Shown: positions 31,148 to 42,184 of the stretch, in pieces
Layout: the number at the start of each line of letters is the position of its first letter
Numbering within the stretch: the stretch's first letter is position 1
Assembly (NCBI GenBank): GCA_028622995.1
Contig: JAJQJQ010000006.1
Coordinates: forward strand, 2,852,001 to 2,916,000
Reading direction: 5' to 3'
Length of the DNA: 64,000 nt
Source of the DNA: Panagrolaimus kolymaensis
Taxonomy: Eukaryota > Nematoda > Chromadorea > Rhabditida > Panagrolaimidae
The notes under the pieces: model-generated
Database searches by the model: none
The model's input: the letters and a program-made list of their open reading frames with translations, nothing else
What the model was told of the DNA's origin: nothing
Position numbers and translations under genes: made by a program

Positions 31148-34100
31148 TTAGAAGTGTTCAATTTGTGAATGGGTTACGTCGTAGTTGACATTACGGGAAC
31201 GGCTGAAATAAACTTTTCGTTATTTTTGTTCTTATAAAAATTTTTTGTTCATGAAATTATTGGCAAAAAAAGATAAAGTACGAAGCAGTAATTTTTTTCA
31301 TGCTGATCGCTGCAAAAAAAACATAACCACGTTGTTTTTGATAGCCAAAATAATTAAAAATAAAAATCTTACGAAAGTCTCATGATTTGATAAAGGCCAA
31401 ATAAGATGATGATTAATAAAATGAAGATGATGCTGACGAGGCAAATGAAACTAAAATAAAAAAATGTGTTTATAAATTTACTTTTTTATGCTTTTGTAAT
31501 ACATATAATTTTCTGCGATTTTTATGACATTTTTCATTACAAATTTTAATATTTTTGTGCTATGTTTTCTTTTACAATTTCTAAACCTTTTGGGTTAATC
31601 AATAAATGCAACACTCCGTCCTCCATCGTTTACATTTTTTTCTTTTTGCCCACTCTCTTCGTTTTAAAGGGAGCAACTCCGGAGTAAAATAGCTGTATGC
31701 TGCTTTACACAAACAGCAACTTACTAACAGAAGGAGAAGAAAAAAATGTGGGCAGCAAAGCGAAATAAGAAAGAGAGCAGCACATCCAACTTTTACGCAA
31801 TTTTGAGAGCAAAAAGAGCTGCAGGTTTTTATAAAAATTATATGTGGTGCAATAATTTTTTTAATTGATTGAGGAATGTCAAAACCAAAAAATCCAACAA
31901 GATTCATTTTGCCTTTAGGTAAGTTTGGGATGCAGTAGTTAGAGGATCTCGAAATAAATATATTATGTATTGTCTTTCATTTGATTTTCTCTTCAATTTT
32001 TTATAGAATCTCTTAGTGGCTCAACATTGAAAACTTTTGAAAGCATTTTTCAAGGTGAACATTGTCGATTATGTAATGAAAAAGTAACTGGAATGAAAAT
32101 ATGGAATATTAAACGCCATTTAGCTCGTAAACACCCCATGGAAGCTATCCTTGCTTATGAATGCTCCAAAACCAAAGATATCACAACAGACTCAAGTAAT
32201 AACGTTCATCGAATTCGAGCTACCAGCGATCTTCAAAAATTTATTTCAACTTCGATTATACCCATTTCTGATTTGGAGAATGTACATTTTAATGTGAGTT
32301 TTTTGAATGAGCAAAGTTAGAATAAAAGTTTGGGGTTAATAATGCCGCATGAAAATCTTTGCTATGATGGTTTGGTTTTTTGATTTTTTCAATTTCTCTT
32401 TCCACCGCCTATCAAACAATATTTTTAATATTTGCCCACGTGAAAGATAAAAATCCAATCGTCTTCGAGTCCCATGCTGCACCACCATTGCCTGCATTAA
32501 ATACACACACTATCGAAAATATTTTTTGAGAGTTGTTGAAAGATGGACAAAAGAATAGTGCAGAAGTAACAGAAAAAAAGTGGGACGACGCAAATTTCGG
32601 TGTGTGGTGTGTAACTAGCAACAACAACTAACTATATGAGACTGAATGTGAAAGAGGAGAAAAACGAGAAAACAGAAGAAAGAAAAAAATAGCGATGAAA
32701 AAGTGGAATAAGTATGCGCTGCGGCGGCGGTGGGACATTGGTGGTGGTGAAGAAGAGTGAGTGCACAGCGATAAAAAATATTGGTTAGTTGGGGCAGCAG
32801 CAAAATAATAAAAACCGACATACATTATTGTTGCTGTGCTGCGCCTTGCGCTTTAGTTTGCTTGTTTTAGACAATTTTTTTTGATTCGATTCGGTTTTTA
32901 TTTTTCTCCTCGGTTTTTAAAATACATATTGCTGGTGATTTTATTACTTTGAAAATTGGCTGCAGTAGAACGTAAATAAAAAAATGAATGGTCAAGATGA
33001 ACATTCAACTTTCGCGGATCTTTTAGCTGCAGCTACTAACTCTGGGTAACACTATTTTTTCTCTCCATTTTTTCAAATCCATATTCAATGATTTTAAGTG
33101 CCTCAATGGATGATTCATCAAATGTTATCCCTGATTTTATGGCGATCACCCAGGCTTTAACTCCAGAAGTTAAACCAGCTCCAACAAGAAAGCGTCGAAC
33201 CAATAATAATGGAACAACAAATCCAAATGGAACAACAGCCAAACCTAAAACCGATTTAATTCTCCCTCGAGCGATTGTCGAACTTCCAAAAGATGTTTTA
33301 CAAAGTTATTGCGACAACGTCAATAAACGATGCTTGCTTTGTTGCGAAAAATATGATACTGATCGAATTTATAGTGTTCGTCGACATTTATTTCGAAAGC
33401 ATCGAAATGCATTGGATGAAGAAGTGGCTCGAGCTCAACATAATACTGAAATCTCAACATCGAATGGTGTTGGAGCATCTGGTAACTCTGCAGCTTCTAA
33501 CCTTCAATCATTTCAAGGAACTTTAGTTAATTATGTTCGAAGTCAAAGCGCTTTTGATTTATTGATGATTAATCTGTTTTCAACTATGCCTTTACCTTTA
33601 TCGTTGAACGAAAACCAATATTTTAAAGTAAGAAAAGAATGCATTTTTAGTTGGATTGGAAAGTTACGGTATGGGGTCAAAGCTGTATAAGGATAATTTT
33701 AAAGGTATTAGAGGCTTAAGGATCGTTGATTAAAAGCAAGCATCTAGCTTAACAAATGCCATAGATTTGGGTTAAAAGTGAAATACGAAATTAAAAATCC
33801 TATTTTTCTTTTTTTGCTAACCACAAATCCTCTATTATTTTTTTAGCGCCTCCTTCGAATGATACCTGGGTTTGATCCACCAACAAGTATAACATTTCGT
33901 GGCCAACTTGTAGCAGATAATTATCGAATAATTGTTAGCGCTGCTAATGCCGCAAATTTTAATCATTTTTGTGCTGTTTCTTCTGGAATCGCCATCGATC
34001 CTTACACTCTTACTTATTATATTGGAATTATTTTACATTATTATGATTATACAAGTCGAATATTTAAAAATGCAGCATTGTCGTTAGTTGCTACGGATAA

Positions 34101-35912
34101 AGCATTAAGTTCAGAAGAATTAGAAACAAATATTTTTGATAAATTATGGGAATATCAAATTACACCACAAAAATTAATTAGAAATGTTATGGGTTTTCAA
34201 TTTGGATTGGAAAAAGAAATATTGTGAGTAAAAGTTAAAAAAAACTTTTTAGTTTGCATTTTGAGAGCTTTTGTTTATTAATAAAAGTTACGGCAGAAAG
34301 AAAGTCTAAAGTAAAAATGTTTCAGCTCGATAGACAAAGCCCTAATGGAACCAGAAGAATATCCATTGGTTAAAGAGGAAAATGAAGATATTGCTATGCC
34401 TCATCAATACCCGTTTGATCCATCATTGTTGTTTGATTACGAACTTCCCGAAGTTTTGCTTACTTCCAATGGCCTTCATTGCATTTCTCATCGCCTTGAA
34501 CTCACTATGATTTCAGCATTTAATAAACTTCCAGAACTTGTTGAACTTAAAAAAGTATGTTCATTCATTTGGATTTTTAGAGTTATCGTTAGCTTTTAGG
34601 CAATTCTATCATTCCTAGAAATATTTTCTCAAAGTTCCACAGCTTTTCAAGAATTGAGAAATTATACTCGAGTAAAAATATTATTTCCAACATCTAATTC
34701 TTGGCCATCAATGTTTGCAACATTTAAAAGGATTTTATTTACGTTTGATGGAATTCAACAAATTTGTGAAAATAATAAATGGGAAAAGTTTGATTATTCA
34801 GTTAAAGATCAATTGCAAAGCGTAATAGATTTATTTGAACCAGTATTAAAATTTCGAAAAGCTGTACAAGTTGATGGTCAACCTACGATTAGTTTAGTGC
34901 ATAGTGGTATTCATGGATTAGTTGATCTTTGCATGGTAAGCAATTTTTTATCGGCAATTTTGAATCTTAGCTTTCTAATCTCAACCCAAAATTTTTATCG
35001 TCTAACTTTTTTTTATAGGCTAATACCACATTTCCCGAATTTGCTGAAGCCATTCAAAGTGAACTTACATCTCGTTTCCCCGATGTTCTCGACTCTGAAA
35101 CCGCGGATCCCATTTATCTCGCTGCTGCAGCTTTAGATCCAAGAACTTTTGAGCTTGTTTGTAAAGAAGATGCAACCAAAGATGCTATTTATAAAGTCCT
35201 TAGAAATTTTGGTTTTGAAGAAATTCATGAACTTTCTCCAACAGCAAATGAAAAAGAAATTCCTGTTGCATCATCGATATTTGGTTTCGATATTCCCAGT
35301 GCAAAGAAAATCAAAGTGGATAAAAAACCTTCAAGAACGATAAGTCAAATTTCATCGTATTTAAATAAAATAGAAGATGGAGAATTTTATAATTGTCCAG
35401 TGGAAGCAGGGCAATTTTGGAACTTTAACAAAGATTTCCCAATGCTTGGAAAACTCGCGTTTAATTTACTTTGTATTCCCGCAACATCAGTAAATGTTGA
35501 AAAATTATTTGGAAAATTACAACTTTTTACTAATAGCGGAAAAGCAACAACTGCTGATGAAATGTATGAAACCCGTGCAATGTTAGCTTTTAATAATCAT
35601 GTCACTTCGGGTTAAATTTTTGTGCCTTTTAATATTTTGTTTGCTTTTGTTTATGAAAGGATGGATATACGGTTTATTTGATTGGTTAATAAAACCAGAA
35701 AAAAATAATGACTTTTTCTCGAAATTTGATTGTGTAAATTATAAAAATCTCCGATAACTTTTACGTAAGCAACCAAAAAATTCCCTACCACTTTTTGACC
35801 ATTGTTAAAAATAAACGTTTGTATATTTCAAAATCACTCACATTTCAACAATTGGATAATCATCAATTTGACCGCCTTCATTTGGAGCTATAGTTGTCAA
35901 TGGAGTTTCCAT
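31148..35912 (-). CDS. Small single-pass membrane protein, host of a nested gene
   Basis: A 67-residue protein assembled from three exons: 35842-35912 (ATG 35910-35912, donor GTGAGT), 31373-31450 and 31148-31202. Phases 2 and 2 agree and every junction has GT..AG. It has an acidic, Pro-containing N-terminus of 25 residues (METPLTTIAPNEGGQIDDYP), a long Ile/Leu transmembrane helix (CLVSIIFILLIIILFGLY), then a short basic tail (MRLSRSRNVNYD). There is no signal peptide, so the orientation is probably N-out or type III. Family unknown. The 4.4 kb first intron encloses a complete gene on the opposite strand (31876-35615). Joining such small exons over 4.4 kb is inference; the matching phases and the continuous transmembrane sense are the support. 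Confidence 0.55.
31876..32293 (+). CDS. Alternative 5' zinc-finger module (BED/C2H2-like) of the hAT-derived gene
   Basis: Two exons (31876-31918 and 32007-32293) give 110 codons beginning MSKPKNPTRFILPLE. They contain a zinc-finger core CRLCNEKVTGMKIWNIKRHL followed by ARKHP (C-x2-C ... H-x4-H). The module parallels the N-terminus of the next gene: ILP.., the CxxC...RHLxRKH finger, a Leu-Gln-x-Phe segment, then the end HFN where the other has YFK. Both modules end at a phase 0 donor (GTGAGT here, GTAAGA at 33628). It could therefore splice directly to the exon at 33847 as an alternative first module. The alternatives are a truncated tandem duplicate or a separate small gene ending shortly after 32293. 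Confidence 0.6.
32984..35615 (+). CDS. hAT-transposase-derived zinc-finger protein (likely domesticated)
   Basis: About 709 residues in six exons: 32984-33045, 33099-33627, 33847-34223, 34326-34554, 34600-34935, 35019-35615. A Lys/Arg patch (PTRKRRTNNN) precedes a BED/C2H2-like finger (CLLCCEKYDTDRIYSVRRHL then FRKH). The middle has the hAT RNase H-like layout with NGLHCISHRLELTMI. The C-terminus is the hAT dimerisation domain (QFWNFNKDFPMLGKLAFNLL, IPATSVNVEKLFGKL). Five host-type introns, no terminal inverted repeats seen in the flanks, and an uninterrupted frame argue for a host gene, probably a DNA-binding regulator, over a mobile copy. The exon 2 acceptor is TTTTAAG. The whole gene lies antisense inside intron 1 of the small membrane protein gene. 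Confidence 0.82.
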
Positions 35913-36542
35913 TTTTTACAACAACAACAAAAAATATAATCAAGTTTCAATCGATTAGTAAATAGCAAAAATATAAATATGGTGAATAACACAAGAGAAG
36001 ATACAAGCAGCAGCGGTAACAAATAATGATAGAAGAAAGGCCAAAATCGAATATGTAATAAACACGAGCGAAGGAAGAAGAAAAAAAAAGCGCAGCACAA
36101 AGATAGTCTATGTTTTTAATATGTGCAAAAACGCTCCAACAAAAAATAGCTTCCAAAAAGCGTCTTCTTTTTTTTTGAATCACATTGAAATAGAAGAAAA
36201 AAAGATCAAATATGTATGTATGCGCAAAATTGGAGAAAAACAGATGAGACACATCAGCCAAAAATGGCATTTAAAAAAGTTCAAACGTAAAAAAGGTGAG
36301 TCATTTGTTGGAAATAAACAACACACTGTAACATCGAAAAAATCGTTAAAAATTGGCTTTTATTTGCAGTTAAAAACAACCTTTAAAAAAATGAAAGACA
36401 AAAGTAAAAAAAATGTTAACTTCCAAAAATATTCTTTTTTATAAAAAAAACATCGAAGTCGAAGAAAAATTTTTTGGTTCATGAAAACCAAGCTGCAGAA
36501 ATTTAAAACAATGTTAACAGTTTGAAATAGCTATGAAATATT
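35913..36542. other. Intergenic
   Basis: Upstream of the small membrane protein gene. A 107-codon plus-strand frame at 36121-36444 is Lys-rich low-complexity sequence without family features. Nothing else seen. Confidence 0.5.
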
Positions 36543-37334
36543 TTAAATCATTGATTCAATAATGGGTATTTCATCATAGTTGGTTGAATCCGATGTAACA
36601 TAAGCAGGTCCATATAAAGCTCGAGAATGGATTTCAATAAATTCTTCATCGATTTTACAAAAATTCACGTAATAATCTTTTGGAACTAAATTGGTTTTAG
36701 GAATGTGATATGTTCCACCTGGTGTAGCGCTATAAAAAGTGGAAAAGTAAAGGTTCAAACGTTAGGTTTGAAGTTGAGAAACTTAGTAAAAAACCAATCT
36801 TCTAAAAAAAATTAATAACACAGCTCAAACTTACCATATTTTTCGGATAACAAAATATGCAATTGCAATGACGAGAATTAAAATTATCAAAGCACTAAAA
36901 AACCGAAGTCTAAATAATTACACAAATTGTTAAAGTTTTTTTGCTTACATAATTATCCAACTAAACGTAGATGATTCAGGAGTTACTGGTGGCGTTGTTA
37001 TCGTCGTCGTTTCTTCCTTCGGCAAATGTGTTGTTGCTACAGCTTGTGTCGTTGGAATAACTGGCGGACTAGATGATGGAAAATATGTGGTCGTTGTTGC
37101 TGAATGAGATTCCAAAGTGGTTGTTGTTGCTGATAATACAGTTGGATTAACGGTTGTAGGATTATGGTAGGCCAGCGAATATTCATATCTTGAAATAAAT
37201 TTATGCACAGGAGTTTCAAAGTTGGGATCTAATGAAGGAAAAATTATTTCTTTATGATTACCAATATATCGGCGTCCATTAGTTCTTGAGATTATGGTAA
37301 ATAAACCCATCAGCAAAAATGCACCAAACTGCAT
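36543..37334 (-). CDS. Type I membrane protein with Thr/Pro-rich ectodomain
   Basis: Three exons (36949-37334, 36835-36894, 36543-36729) give about 210 residues. I chose the ATG at 37332-37334 because it starts a signal peptide (MQFGAFLLMGLFTIISRTNG), and a TTGGCAG acceptor lies 21 bp upstream. The ectodomain is rich in Thr, Pro and Ser (LSATTTTLESHSATTTTYFP), which is mucin-like and probably O-glycosylated. The transmembrane helix spans the exon 1/2 junction (IIIALIILILVIAIAYFVI). The 65-residue cytoplasmic tail has several Tyr (KDYYVNF, RALYGPAY, NYDEIP), possible phosphorylation or sorting motifs. Family not recognised. It might be a substrate of the GalNAc-transferase at 44-46 kb, but only as a class. 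Confidence 0.72.
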
Positions 37335-37653
37335 TTTAATCAGCTGATTCTTTTCTGCCAAAATAAAGCATTCAATAATGTCCAAACAAAAATTGACAAA
37401 GAACCTTAAAATTTAGACAACAACATAAAAGCGTAAAAAAGCAAAAATGAATCAAATGAAAAGGGTTCATTTTCATTTTTCAATCTTTCATCAATAACGC
37501 ATGAATCACAATTTTGTTCCTTAAAATTTATTGACGATTACATAAATACAATACAAATATAATACAAATACAATACAAAAAATAGAGAGAAGCAATGACA
37601 ATGGATCAAAAGATAAGTTCGGTAGCATAAAAGTATCCATGAGATCATTTCAT
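37335..37653. other. Spacer and 3' flank of the casein kinase gene
   Basis: Contains a tandem ACAAAT-type microsatellite (about 37548-37580). The segment 37447-37653 is repeated, diverged, at 41914-42115 beside kinase 2. Confidence 0.7.
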
Positions 37654-39130
37654 TTATTCCCAATCATAAGGATCATCAAGATTCACTTTGCAAATGTTTC
37701 CTGCCTGAAAGAAAAACGGTTGTTAAAATAAGTTTGTGGAAGATAAATAAAACTTACAAGCTTCAAAGTTTCATAAATATAAGTATAATCGATTCTGTCA
37801 GAATAAGTCAAGTTGTCGATATATTCAAGGATTGATGAAAATTCTTCACGACATTCAAGATCAGCAAATAATTCACCACGACGTTCTTTTCGACAATCTT
37901 CTTTGACTTTTTTGACTTCATTTCGATCAGATAATCTGCGCCATGGAAGACCTTGCATTTGAACCAAATCGAGTAAAAGATACACCCAGGATTCACAATC
38001 GTCTAAAAATTAATGAGGTTAGTATGTTCTAATAAAAGATACATTTTTACCTTTTGGTCCCATTTCAGTATTTTTATGACATGCTAATGATGCAAAACGT
38101 ATGGTGCCTTTGAAGCCAACACTTTGTCGAGGAGCTTTAACTTCGAGTGAACCAGATTCAGTAATTTTCTTGAACATCCGAGCAATACCAAAATCCAGAA
38201 TGTAAATTGTATGAGACTTTGAACCAGGACCACAAGCATAATTAGCAGGCTTCAAATCCTAAAAATTGGGAAGTTAAGAAAAGTTAAAGTATTACAAAAA
38301 CAAGCATACCCGATGGATATATCCAGCACCATGTAAACCTTCCACAGCTTCCAAACATTGATGAGCAACACCAAGACCTGTTCCCATTGAGAATATTTTG
38401 AGTGGAAGTATAGCTTTTATATCAGCAAGAGATTTACCAACAAGTTCCATGACCAAAAAGAAATATTTCTCCTTTTTCCCTCGATCAACGATATCAGTAT
38501 AATGTCTCATAAAGCGTTCATTGTCTTTGTCGGATATGCCTTTGAATTCTTTGACAGCTTTGAGGATTGCTATCTGAAAAATGAATAATATTAGTTACAA
38601 AGAAAAAATACAAAAATATCTTCGCGGTTGCTTGGTTATTATATTATAACTTCATATGTTGGAAGCAACAGAACAATTAAAACAAGCAAGAATAAAAGCA
38701 GCGAACAACTAAAAAGAGAAAAGACAATCGTCAGTTTTTAGGCTGAACCTTCGTTAGTGCGTTCAACCATATGCCGCCAACGTGTCTCACTCTTTGAGCG
38801 GTCAAAAAGCAAAAGATAATTCCCACCAAAAAACAAATATGTAATTAACTTTTTGAAAAATTATACCTCCATTTTCAGCTTTGAATGACGTCGTTTATCT
38901 AGCTTCTTTTCAACTTTGAGAGCATATTGTAATACCTTGTTTTTTTCATCATGTACCAAATACACTGCTCCAAAGCCACCTTAAAAGTTTAAAAATAATA
39001 AAGCCATAGTAAATTTTCAAAAAAATATACCTTCTCCAAGCATTTGATCAATAACATAAACAGCTTTGGGTGAATCGATGAGTGCACCAGCACGAATACC
39101 AAGTTCATTTTCTAAATTTTCTTCAGGCAT
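37654..39130 (-). CDS. Casein kinase 1 family (TTBK-like) protein kinase
   Basis: Ser/Thr kinase of about 326 residues in six exons (39031-39130, 38867-38979, 38310-38573, 38051-38258, 37758-38002, 37654-37704). The domain is complete: Gly loop LGEGGFGAVY, catalytic Lys in YALKVEKK, YFFLVMELVGKSL, catalytic loop HRDLKPANYACG, DFGIARMF, and the CK1-specific substitute for APE (FKGTIRFASLACHKNTEMG). Then come DDCESWVYLLLDL and a short C-terminal lobe ending DDPYDWE. This is the nematode-expanded TTBK-like branch of the CK1 family, many members of which are testis-enriched in Caenorhabditis. Its transcription start region is divergent from the plus-strand gene at 39784. A coding-deleted copy of its flanks lies at 41914-42184. 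Confidence 0.92.
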
Positions 39131-39783
39131 TTTCTTTTTTTAATTGATGAACGACGACAATTTAGCACAACCGAGCACGAATGAAAAAAATGAAGAGATA
39201 TGAATTTATTTTATTTTGCCCAATCCTTCCTAGTAATTTTCATTGTGCGTTTTTTCGTTCGTTTTTTCGTTCGGGTCTGGAAATGCTTCATGGGAAAATT
39301 GAAAGAAAAATGACAAAATTTTCATAAATTTGGATGAAAGCACCGTGAAGGAAGCTTTCTTTTACATTGCATAAAAATGAAGCGGTACTGAGCAGTGGTC
39401 ATCTTTGAGGTGCTTTAAAGCTTTGCAATCCTTTAAAAAGATTTTATAAGATCCAAATTGAGGGTATGCTTAAAATTATTGGTAATTGATTAGTAATCTA
39501 TGGGAGAAGCCGGAAGAAATTTTGTACAATCTTTGAGGATCTTAAAGAAGTAAATTAGACTATGATGTCGCGGAGTTTAGGATCTCATAATTAATGACAA
39601 TTTTTTTAAATAATTTGCATAAAACTAATTTCAAGGCCGGCCGGAGGCCGGCGGCGTTTCTAGTAAATTAGAAAGCTTGAATGAAACTATTTATGCTAAT
39701 TTTTGAGTAAAGTTTTGTCGACTGCATTATAATTTCATTTTTTTATTATTATTTTTTAAACGTTGCAACAACACGTGTGAATT
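39131..39783. other. Divergent intergenic region with GC-rich palindrome
   Basis: Shared upstream region of the casein kinase gene (-) and the FLYWCH-like gene (+). Mostly AT-rich, with one sharp GC island at 39635-39656 and an Ebox-like CACGTG at about 39773. No gene seen. Confidence 0.5.
39635..39656. repeat. GC-only palindromic island
   Basis: Twenty-two bases with a single A, including GGCCGGCC and an inverted GCCGGCC/GGCCGGC pair, in DNA that is otherwise about three-quarters A+T. It could be a regulatory element or the core of a small dispersed repeat. Function is unknown. Confidence 0.5.
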
Positions 39784-41594
39784 ATGCCACCGCTGCTTTT
39801 TGATCAACTAAAACGTGAGATGAATAAAATAAAGGGTAAATTTTTTTATATTTTAAAAACGTTTATAAATTTTTTATAGCTCGTGAAAGATATGCAGAAA
39901 AAAAGAAAGTTGCTCAAGGTTTGATGTTTTTATAATGACTTGAAACTTTATTATTTCTTTCATTTTCAGTACGAGACGTTTTAATCAAAGTCGCAAATTT
40001 GGATGTAACTGAATTATTGGATGCTTCTTCGTCTGAAAATCAACAGAGTGTATGTTTTTTTATTTCATTAAAATTTTTAAAATTAACTTTGGAAATACAA
40101 AAAAACTATAAATCCTTTTTACATTAAATTTTTTAGGATCAAAATATTGCTAATGGAAGTGAAAAAAGTGTTGCAACATTAGAAATTGTTCCAGTAAAAT
40201 CGGCGCAATCTGATCTCGATCCATTTAAACGACTTGAACTCAAACTTGTAAATTCTTTTTATCTGAATAAATGTGTAAATAATTGAATAATCAATGAAAT
40301 TTTAGGAAGATGATGAACAAAGTGAATTGAGTGCTTTTTCCGGAGACGATGTTAGCTCGATTTATGCTTCATCGGTTTGTGATGATGAGTATTATATTAT
40401 TGTAAGTAATTTTTATTTAAACATTGTTGTTAAAATCATTTATATGTTTATTGGTTTTAGCCAATGAAGAAATATGGTCGACGTGTTGCTGCTCCTCCAT
40501 CTTTCGTGGATTGCTATTTTGAAATATGGAAAATGTTTGATTATTTGAAAATATTTTGGTAAGGGTTTTATACTGAATTGCTATGAAATAAGACTCTTTT
40601 TGATTGTAATAAAAGTATATATTACTAATTTTTCAGGGAATATGTTACGGATTTGAACGAAACTCGAAAGAAAATCATCAAAGATATCAACCAACAAACA
40701 AGCAAGCCTCGATCATTCTCAATTTATGATGTTACTCGTTTTAATGCATTGCTTACTTTAATTGAAACTGATATTAATTCAATGGCTCCAGCTATGACAA
40801 AGTTTAAAGCTACTTTTGTTCAAGATTCAAGTAAAAAAGTGGTTTTGTTTCAAGGGTATAAATATGCTAAATTTCGCTGGAATCCTTCATGCTACCGCTG
40901 TACATATTATTATCCGAATGACTTTTCGGCAACACCTCGTATTATGTGTGATGGACAAATTTATCTAGATGAAAAAGGATTTCTTCAAGCCGGAAGCTTT
41001 TTACGTCATTATCATGATCCTATTGAAAGAGTAAGTTTAACAAATACAAAGATTTTTTTGCTATTTTTGATAATAATTTTGATATTAACTGTCATTATTA
41101 AAATCATGTTTTAGGAAGTCAATGCTCCAATTTTTGATTTACCAACGCCTTCTCGAGCAACACTTCGTCGAATAACATCAAATGGAAATGTACAAGGAAA
41201 AGACATCAAACTGTATCAATTTATGATTGCAAAGTTACATGAAGCTTCGGAATATCGGTAAGAATCATTCTAATTAAACTTTTAAATCAAGAAATAAAGA
41301 TCTAAATTTTGTTTTGATAGCAAAAAAAAACCCTTTTCAAACATATTTCTTTTTTTTTTAATATTTATTTTCAGACGTCGAGCTCAAATGGTTAAAGAAA
41401 GCACCCAAATTGTGGTTGATGAATTAGAAAAGTTAAGAACATTTGTTCCTACAGAATTTGAAAAATGTAAGTTTTTGCCGAATCTATTCTCATTAATCAT
41501 TTCATTTTTTTTAGCTGATCAAAAGAATTTATTATCGTCTATCAAATGGGTTGAATTCATCCTGCTTCACATCAAAGTTGATAATGTTCAGTGA
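39784..41594 (+). CDS. Hypothetical protein with FLYWCH-like zinc-binding region
   Basis: Ten exons (39784-39835, 39880-39918, 39970-40049, 40137-40247, 40306-40401, 40461-40558, 40637-41030, 41115-41257, 41375-41466, 41515-41594) keep one frame of about 394 residues. The first half is acidic/Ser-rich, with a short basic helix (REMNKIKARERYAEKKK) and FVDCYFEIWKMF. The second half contains LFQGYKYAKFRWNPSCYRCT, CDG and FLRHYHD. The order G-Y/F, C-x2-C and H-x-H is reminiscent of FLYWCH/WRKY-GCM fingers, but the match is degenerate. The C-terminus is helical (MVKESTQIVVDELEKLR). I do not recognise an ortholog; a nuclear or DNA-binding role is only a guess. Confidence 0.7.
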
Positions 41595-41913
41595 AATGGA
41601 TTGTCATCGCTAAAATTGGAAGTTCTTTCATCGTTGATTGTGCCTTCATCAAAGATCCTCTGATTTTCATCTAAAAAATTTTTATAAATATGTATGTATG
41701 TGTTTTTTCTAGGTTTATCTGTGTATTTAGAACTATATAAATTATTCATTTGTAATGTGTTGTTGGATTATTTTATGTACGACATTAGAAACTATATTTT
41801 TATTATCCGATGATGTTTCTGTCACAAACAAGTTTTATACAAAATGCCCAAACAAAAATCGAAATAGGGTTTTAAAATTTATGCAACAACAAAAAGCAAC
41901 AAAAAAAGCAATA

Positions 41914-42184
41914 ATGAATCAAAATGATAATGGTTCACTTTTATTTTTCAATCTTTCATTAATGACGCGTGATACATAGTTTTGTTACATAAAATTTATT
42001 GGTGATTACATGAATACAATACAAATACAATACAAAAAATAGAGAGAAGCAATGACAATGGATCAATAATTAAGTTTCATAGCATATAAAGTATCCAGGA
42101 GATCATTTCATTTATTCTGAATCATAGATGAACGACGATAACTTAGCAAAACATAGCACGTATGAAGAGAAATGAGTTTATTTT
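41914..42184 (-). pseudogene. Coding-deleted copy of the casein kinase 1 gene (flanks only)
   Basis: 41914-42115 aligns with 37447-37653, the 3' flank of the casein kinase gene up to its stop region. 42126-42183 aligns with 39148-39215, the 5' flank of the same gene just upstream of its ATG. The junction falls at CAATCATA/GATGAACGACG, so about 1.5 kb of coding exons and introns is missing. Identity is about 85% by eye. The copy directly abuts, and supplies the 3' UTR of, kinase 2, whose stop codon (42183-42185) lies at its right edge. Confidence 0.78.

Noticed and set aside
31599..31907. 102-codon minus-strand ORF beginning MNLVGFFGFDIPQS
   Set aside because: Its first part is antisense to the plus-strand zinc-finger exon 31876-31918, and its phase does not fit the downstream membrane exon.
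36121..36444. 107-codon plus-strand ORF
   Set aside because: Lys/Phe-rich product of A-rich DNA, no domain, no signal or splice context.
41388..41979. Separate plus-strand ORFs at 41388-41594 and 41755-41979
   Set aside because: The first is the last two exons of the FLYWCH-like gene; the second is in the 3' flank, with no coding features.
42010..42045. ATACAATACAAAT microsatellite considered as a separate repeat family
   Set aside because: It is part of the duplicated CK1 3' flank and is already explained by that copy.
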